Shown here one piece after another: positions 60,054 through 64,000 of a DNA stretch of 64,000 bases. The stretch is taken from the NCBI RefSeq assembly GCF_007827815.1, contig NZ_VITH01000013.1:62001-126000 (forward strand), written 5' to 3'. The notes beneath the pieces were generated by a model. The model was given only the letters and a program-made list of their open reading frames with translations. It did no database searches and had not been told where the DNA came from. A program made the position numbers and the translations under genes. How positions within the stretch are numbered: the first letter of the stretch is position 1; each line of letters starts with the position of its first letter. This DNA is from Azospirillum brasilense. GTDB lineage: Bacteria > Pseudomonadota > Alphaproteobacteria > Azospirillales > Azospirillaceae.

Positions 60054-60827
60054 CTAGAACGATCGCTGCACGCCCAGCAGGAGGCGGTAGCGCGGCGAAT
60101 CGGGGCCGAATCCGACGCCGACACCGGCACCCACGGCGAGGTCTTCGCCGACGAGATGCCGGACGCCGGCCTCCACGAAATTGTCGGCCTTGCCGCGTTC
60201 CTGCGACTGCTCGCGCACCACGTCGAAGGCCACGGCGGTGGCGGGGCCGACCGGGGCGTTCATCCCGGCGGCCATGATGAAGCGGTTGTCGCGCTCGCCC
60301 GGCTCAGGATCGAACAGATGCCGCCAGGACAGGTTGGCGTGCAGGCGCGGCGCGCCGGCGGCGGTGCCGAGCGGCTGGGTCAGGCGCCCGGTGATCCCAG
60401 CCTCCGTCGTCTTGCTCCCCGACCCGTAGGGGATGCTGACCAGCGGCTCCACCGACAGGCCCAGCCAGCCCTGCGAGGGTTCGCGGATGTTGTATTCGGC
60501 GGACAACTTGACGTCGCCCTGCTGCGCGTCGTCGGCGTTGCCGACGCGGTAGCCGGGGTTGACCTTCAGCGCCAGGCCGTTGGCGACGCCGACCTGGAGT
60601 TCCGGGTCGAAGGTCAGGCGGTTGCGCCCTCCGTCCCCCTTCAGCCGGTCGAAGAAAGCACGGACCTTCACGTCGACGCTGCCCTTCTCGATGGCGGCGG
60701 CGTCCTCGACGGTGATCGGCAGCTCCGACGACAGCGCCATGCGCTCGTCGTCCTGCGCGCTGGCGGTGCCTGCAAGGGCCAGCAGCCCGGCGGCGAGGGT
60801 GAGGCCCGCGAGGGCGGCGTGGCGCAT
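60054..60827 (-). CDS. exported outer-membrane beta-barrel-like protein
   Basis: A 257-residue protein with a signal peptide ending GTASAQDD near residue 25. It is then made of alternating hydrophobic strands (for example RLTFDPELQVGVANGLALKV and DVKLSAEYNIRE) and ends LLLGVQRSF with a C-terminal Phe, the outer-membrane insertion signal. It resembles transporter-like or DUF-type barrel proteins, but I cannot name the family. It follows recX on the same strand at a 74-base distance. Confidence 0.75.
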   Translation of the reverse strand: MRHAALAGLTLAAGLLALAGTASAQDDERMALSSELPITVEDAAAIEKGSVDVKVRAFFDRLKGDGGRNRLTFDPELQVGVANGLALKVNPGYRVGNADDAQQGDVKLSAEYNIREPSQGWLGLSVEPLVSIPYGSGSKTTEAGITGRLTQPLGTAAGAPRLHANLSWRHLFDPEPGERDNRFIMAAGMNAPVGPATAVAFDVVREQSQERGKADNFVEAGVRHLVGEDLAVGAGVGVGFGPDSPRYRLLLGVQRSF

Positions 60828-60901
60828 GTCTGCTGTCCCGAACCGGTGGCGTTTGCCGAACAACAGCCGGGCGGGGCGAACGGGCCGCGGCGGGGACGGG
60901 G

Positions 60902-61462
60902 TTACTCCACCGAGTCGGGGTCTTCGGCGTCCACCACCCGCCGGGCGATGTCGTAGGCGAAGCCGGCGCGGCCCAGCGCCGCCAGATCCTTGTCGCGGAA
61001 CTCCGCGCGCTTCTCCGGCAGGCGGTAGGGGCCGAGGCGGCGGCGGCGGGCCAGCGCCAGGGCGGCGGTCAGGTTCAGGTCGCCCTCGACCTCCTCGTCC
61101 AGCGACTCCAGGGCGCGGTCGGCCTCGTCGCGGCCGATTCCCTTGGCGGACAGCTTCTCGCGGATGGCGCGGGTCGAGGTGCCGCGGCGATGCAGGCTGG
61201 CCGCGCGCATCTCGGCGTAGGCCGTGTCGTTCAGCAGGCCGCTGCGCAGGTAGCGGGCGATCAGATCCTCGACCCAGCGCGCCCCCTCCGCCGGGTCGGT
61301 GCCGTGGGCCTGGGCGGAACGGTCGACCTTGCGCATCAGCACGCGGCGCAGGCTGGCCGAGGAGCTGGCGAAGCGCTGGAGATAGTGCAGGGCCGCGTTC
61401 TCCAGATACTGGGCGGTGACGAGGCGCGGCGGCTTGCGGGCCGGCGGCTGGTCGCGGGTCAT
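60902..61462 (-). CDS. recX: RecX-family regulatory protein
   Basis: A 186-residue small helical protein of the RecX family, which binds RecA and limits its activity. The triple-helix repeats show LNDTAYAEMRAASLHRRGTS and IREKLSAKGIGRDEADRAL, matching RecX repeat 2. recA itself is not in the window; in many alphaproteobacteria recX is unlinked. The N-terminus is basic. Confidence 0.88.
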   Translation of the reverse strand: MTRDQPPARKPPRLVTAQYLENAALHYLQRFASSSASLRRVLMRKVDRSAQAHGTDPAEGARWVEDLIARYLRSGLLNDTAYAEMRAASLHRRGTSTRAIREKLSAKGIGRDEADRALESLDEEVEGDLNLTAALALARRRRLGPYRLPEKRAEFRDKDLAALGRAGFAYDIARRVVDAEDPDSVE

Positions 61463-61542
61463 GGCTGTCTCCCGTCCGGGGGCGGTTGCCGGAACGGGCG
61501 CCGCGCCCTAAAGTCCGGTCCAATCCTGTTGATCGTGGTGCG

Positions 61543-62346
61543 ATGACTCATCCTCTCCCTCCCATGCCCCGCCAGGTCGGCGCCGTCAACTGGGTCGGCC
61601 TGTGGACCCTCTACGCGCGCGAGGTGCGCCGGTTCCTGAAGGTGCACCAGCAGACCGTCTGGGCGCCCGTGGTCACCACCCTGCTGTTCTACGCCGTCTT
61701 CGCGCTGGCGCTGGGCGGGGCGGTGCGGATGATCGGCACGGTGCCCTACCTGGAGTTCCTGGCCCCCGGCCTGATCATGATGGCGATGGCCCAGAACGCC
61801 TTCGCCAACACCTCCTCCTCCGTGGTGATCGCGAAGGTCCAGGGCAACATCGTCGACATCCTGATGCCGCCGATGGCCCCGCTGGAGCTGGCCTTCGGCT
61901 TCGTCATGGGCGGGGTGACGCGCGGCCTGCTGGTCGGGCTGGTCACCGGCCTGGCCATCTGGGCCTTCGTGCCGGTGCGCATCGCCCATCCGGAGTTCGT
62001 GATCTTCCACGCCCTGATGGCCTCCATGCTGCTGTCGCTGCTCGGGCTGGTCGGCGGCATCTGGTCGGAGAAGTTCGACAACATCGCGGCGGTGACCAAC
62101 TTCGTGGTGACGCCGCTGTCCTTCCTGTCCGGCACCTTCTATTCGGTGGAGACGCTGCCGCCGGTGTTCTGGTGGATCGCCCATGTCGACCCGTTCTTCT
62201 ACATGATCGACGGCTTCCGCTACGGCTTCATCGGGCGGTCGGACGGCACGCTGGGGATCGGGATTCTCGTCATGCTGGCGGTCAACGGCGGCCTGTGGTG
62301 GCTGGCTTGGCGCATGCTGAAGACGGGCTACAAGCTGAAGGCGTAA
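61543..62346 (+). CDS. ABC-2 type exporter permease
   Basis: A 267-residue membrane protein with about six helices. FLAPGLIMMAMAQNAFANTS and IADPFFYMIDGFRYGFIG-like segments (HVDPFFYMIDGFRYGFIGRS near residue 224) are ABC-2 permease signatures of the YadH group, which export polysaccharide or drugs. No ATPase gene is adjacent, so the partner must be elsewhere. The ATG at 61543 is chosen over an in-frame ATG at 61486. Confidence 0.88.
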   Translation: MTHPLPPMPRQVGAVNWVGLWTLYAREVRRFLKVHQQTVWAPVVTTLLFYAVFALALGGAVRMIGTVPYLEFLAPGLIMMAMAQNAFANTSSSVVIAKVQGNIVDILMPPMAPLELAFGFVMGGVTRGLLVGLVTGLAIWAFVPVRIAHPEFVIFHALMASMLLSLLGLVGGIWSEKFDNIAAVTNFVVTPLSFLSGTFYSVETLPPVFWWIAHVDPFFYMIDGFRYGFIGRSDGTLGIGILVMLAVNGGLWWLAWRMLKTGYKLKA

Positions 62347-62354
62347 ATCCGCCC

Positions 62355-62370
62355 GAATTCGGCCGAATTC
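62355..62370. repeat. 16-base perfect palindrome upstream of argD
   Basis: GAATTCGGCCGAATTC is its own reverse complement. It lies 24 bases before the -35 element of the argD promoter. A second imperfect hairpin (GGTTGGC-GTA-GCCAATC) follows. It could be a repressor operator or the terminator of the permease gene. Confidence 0.6.
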
Positions 62371-62393
62371 AGCCGGTTGGCGTAGCCAATCCG

Positions 62394-62422
62394 TTGACAG
62401 CGTGAAGTGACATCTTGATATT
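62394..62422 (+). promoter_or_regulatory. sigma70-type promoter of argD-argF
   Basis: TTGACA (62394-62399) and GATATT (62417-62422) are separated by 17 bases. The transcript would begin near 62429, leaving a leader of about 53 bases before argD. Confidence 0.72.
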
Positions 62423-62430
62423 CGACGGTT

Positions 62431-62456
62431 CCCGGCGGGCGAGGGTGTCCGCCGGG
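62431..62456 (+). other. leader hairpin upstream of argD
   Basis: CCCGGCGG (62431-62438) pairs with CCGCCGGG (62449-62456), followed by CTTTCCTC. It occupies the leader of the argD transcript. It may be a weak attenuator or a 5' stability element. No leader peptide was seen. Confidence 0.45.
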
Positions 62457-62481
62457 CTTTCCTCATTCGGAGGTTTTCGCT

Positions 62482-63651
62482 GTGATTCCGGTCGTCATGC
62501 CCACATATGCCCGCGCCGACATCGTGTTCGAGCGCGGCGAAGGTCCGTATCTGTACGCGACCGACGGGCGACGATTCCTCGACTTCGCCGCCGGTGTGGC
62601 GGTGAACGTCCTCGGCCACGCGAATCCCTATCTGGTCGAGGCGCTGACCGCCCAGGCGCACAAGCTGTGGCACACCTCCAACCTGTTCCGGGTCGCCGGG
62701 CAGGAGAGCCTCGCCACGCGGCTGACCGCCGCCACCTTCGCCGACACCGTGTTCTTCACGAATTCGGGCGCCGAGGCGTGGGAGTGCGGCGCCAAGCTGA
62801 TCCGCAAATACCATTACGAGAAGGGCGACAAGGCCCGCACCCGCATCATCACCTTCGAGCAGGCCTTCCACGGCCGCACGCTGGCCGCGGTCTCGGCGGC
62901 GCAGCAGGAGAAGCTGATCAAGGGCTTCGGCCCGCTGCTCGACGGCTTCGACCTCGTGCCCTTCGGCGACCTGGAGGCGGTGCGCAACGCCGTGACCGAC
63001 CAGACCGCCGGCATCTGCCTGGAGCCGATCCAGGGCGAGGGCGGCATCCGCGTCGGGTCGGTGGAGTTCCTGCGCGGCCTGCGGGAAATCTGCGACGAGC
63101 ACGGGCTGCTGCTGTTCCTGGACGAGATCCAGTGCGGCATGGGCCGCACCGGCAAGCTGTTCGCCCATGAATGGGCCGGCATCACGCCGGACGTCATGGC
63201 GGTGGCGAAGGGCATCGGCGGCGGCTTCCCGCTCGGCGCCTGCCTCGCGACGGAAAAGGCCGCGTCGGGCATGACCGCCGGCACCCACGGCTCGACCTAC
63301 GGCGGCAACCCGCTGGCCACCGCGGTCGGCAACGCCGTGCTGGACAAGGTGCTGGAGCCCGGCTTCTTCGACCATGTGCAGCGCATCGGCGGCCTGCTCC
63401 AGGACCGGCTGGCCGGGCTGGTGGCCGAGAACCCGGCGGTCTTCACGGGCATGCGCGGCAAGGGGCTGTTGCTCGGCCTCGCCTGCGGCCCGGCGGTCGG
63501 CGACGTGGTGGCGAAGCTGCGCGCCAACGGCCTGCTGTCCGTTCCGGCCGGTGACAACGTGGTCCGGCTGCTGCCGCCGCTGAACATCGGCGAGGCCGAG
63601 GTGGAGGAGGCCGTGGCCATCCTCGCCAAGACCGCCAAGGAGCTGGTGTGA
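62482..63651 (+). CDS. argD: acetylornithine aminotransferase
   Basis: A 389-residue class III PLP aminotransferase for arginine synthesis (it may also act in lysine synthesis). [17 protein letters not shown] and [12 protein letters not shown] bind [18 protein letters not shown] carries the Asp, and Lys243 in AVAKGIGGG forms the Schiff base. The GTG start has GGAGG eight bases upstream. The stop overlaps the argF start (TGATG). Confidence 0.93.
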   Translation: MIPVVMPTYARADIVFERGEGPYLYATDGRRFLDFAAGVAVNVLGHANPYLVEALTAQAHKLWHTSNLFRVAGQESLATRLTAATFADTVFFTNSGAEAWECGAKLIRKYHYEKGDKARTRIITFEQAFHGRTLAAVSAAQQEKLIKGFGPLLDGFDLVPFGDLEAVRNAVTDQTAGICLEPIQGEGGIRVGSVEFLRGLREICDEHGLLLFLDEIQCGMGRTGKLFAHEWAGITPDVMAVAKGIGGGFPLGACLATEKAASGMTAGTHGSTYGGNPLATAVGNAVLDKVLEPGFFDHVQRIGGLLQDRLAGLVAENPAVFTGMRGKGLLLGLACGPAVGDVVAKLRANGLLSVPAGDNVVRLLPPLNIGEAEVEEAVAILAKTAKELV

Positions 63652-64000
63652 TGTCCGCCGTCCGTCATTTCCTCGACATCGACCGGCTGGACAAGGCGAC
63701 CCTGCGCCAGATCCTCGCCATGGCCGCGACCATCAAGAAGGACATCCCGGCCTACCGCTCGCTGTTCGCGGGCCGCACGCTGGCGATGATCTTCGAGAAG
63801 CCGTCGACCCGCACCCGCGTCTCCTTCGAGGTGGGCATGCGCCAGCTCGGCGGCGACGTGGTGGTGCTGAAGCCCGACGACATGCAGCTCGGCCGCGGCG
63901 AGACCATCGGCGACACCGCCCGCGTGCTGTCCCGCTATGTGGACGCGGTGATGGTCCGCACCATGGGTGAGGAGCGCGTGCACGAGCTGGCCGAGTTCGC
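63651..64000 (+). CDS. argF: ornithine carbamoyltransferase, N-terminal part
   Basis: The first 116 residues of ArgF, cut by the window end. [20 protein letters not shown] starts the helical carbamoyl-phosphate domain, STRTR near residue 51 binds carbamoyl phosphate, and MQLGRGETIGDTARVLSRYV follows. It makes citrulline from ornithine. The ATG overlaps the argD stop, so the two genes are coupled. Confidence 0.95.
   Translation, partial: MSAVRHFLDIDRLDKATLRQILAMAATIKKDIPAYRSLFAGRTLAMIFEKPSTRTRVSFEVGMRQLGGDVVVLKPDDMQLGRGETIGDTARVLSRYVDAVMVRTMGEERVHELAEF

Overview
The window is high-GC DNA with dense genes and many overlapping or ATGA-coupled starts. It looks like chromosome of an alphaproteobacterium of the genus Azospirillum, very probably A. 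brasilense or a close relative. The strongest marker is gltB: the deduced protein has 1515 residues, with a 36-residue propeptide before Cys37. That leaves a 1479-residue mature chain, the size known for the A. brasilense glutamate synthase alpha subunit. gltD (482 residues) lies upstream of it in the order gltD-gltB. No integrase, transposase, phage gene or CRISPR array was seen.

Layout. Bases 1-6,350: a TPP riboswitch (225-333) with a sigma70-type promoter just upstream controls a six-gene operon: a LuxE-like acyl-protein synthetase, a LuxC-like acyl-CoA reductase, a complete NMT1/THI5-type ABC importer and a short-chain dehydrogenase. It ends at an intrinsic terminator inside a REP-like repeat. 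I see no luciferase genes. I read this as a thiamin-controlled uptake-and-reduction pathway for a carboxylic acid, possibly an oxidised thiamin fragment, and regard it as the most interesting item in the window. Bases 6,370-10,700: an SHP/DHC/cytochrome b haem-protein operon (minus strand) diverges from a PepSY protein and a PmrAB/QseBC-like two-component system. The gap holds two outward-facing copies of a GYTCAG-N5-GTTCAG box. Bases 10,790-13,800: chromate transporter, a 56-residue protein, an FzlA-like GST and a GNAT enzyme. Bases 13,990-20,120: gltD-gltB. Bases 20,500-24,740: uppP, an MFS transporter, an NDUFA9-like protein, tRNA-Leu(CAG) and an RNase D-like exonuclease.

Bases 24,900-31,400 hold the conserved kdsD-lptC-lptA-lptB-rpoN-hpf-ptsN cluster (LPS export, sigma54, ribosome hibernation, nitrogen PTS). 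Bases 31,480-39,870: ubiG, lysC, a nitronate monooxygenase-like enzyme, ptsP, a RodZ-like HTH membrane protein and ispG. Bases 39,980-43,740: hemA (a divergent glutamyl-tRNA reductase), prfA and prmC, interrupted by an antisense DUF559 gene with REP-like repeats on both sides. Bases 44,000-52,400: DUF4167, MOSC and NUDIX proteins, clpB, a haemolysin III-like protein, a phytanoyl-CoA dioxygenase-like enzyme, azlCD and an SH3 lipoprotein. Bases 52,500-64,000: a chemoreceptor, an Atm1-like exporter, haem oxygenase, meaB, a phasin, rpmB, an outer-membrane protein, recX, an orphan ABC-2 permease, argD and the start of argF.

The shared themes are nitrogen assimilation and its control (gltBD, rpoN, ptsN, ptsP, lysC, argDF), envelope assembly (lptABC, kdsD, uppP), haem chemistry and PHB metabolism. 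Dispersed GC-rich inverted repeats of about 90-105 bp sit at gene ends; they act as one clear terminator and, in one case, appear to supply a ribosome-binding site.
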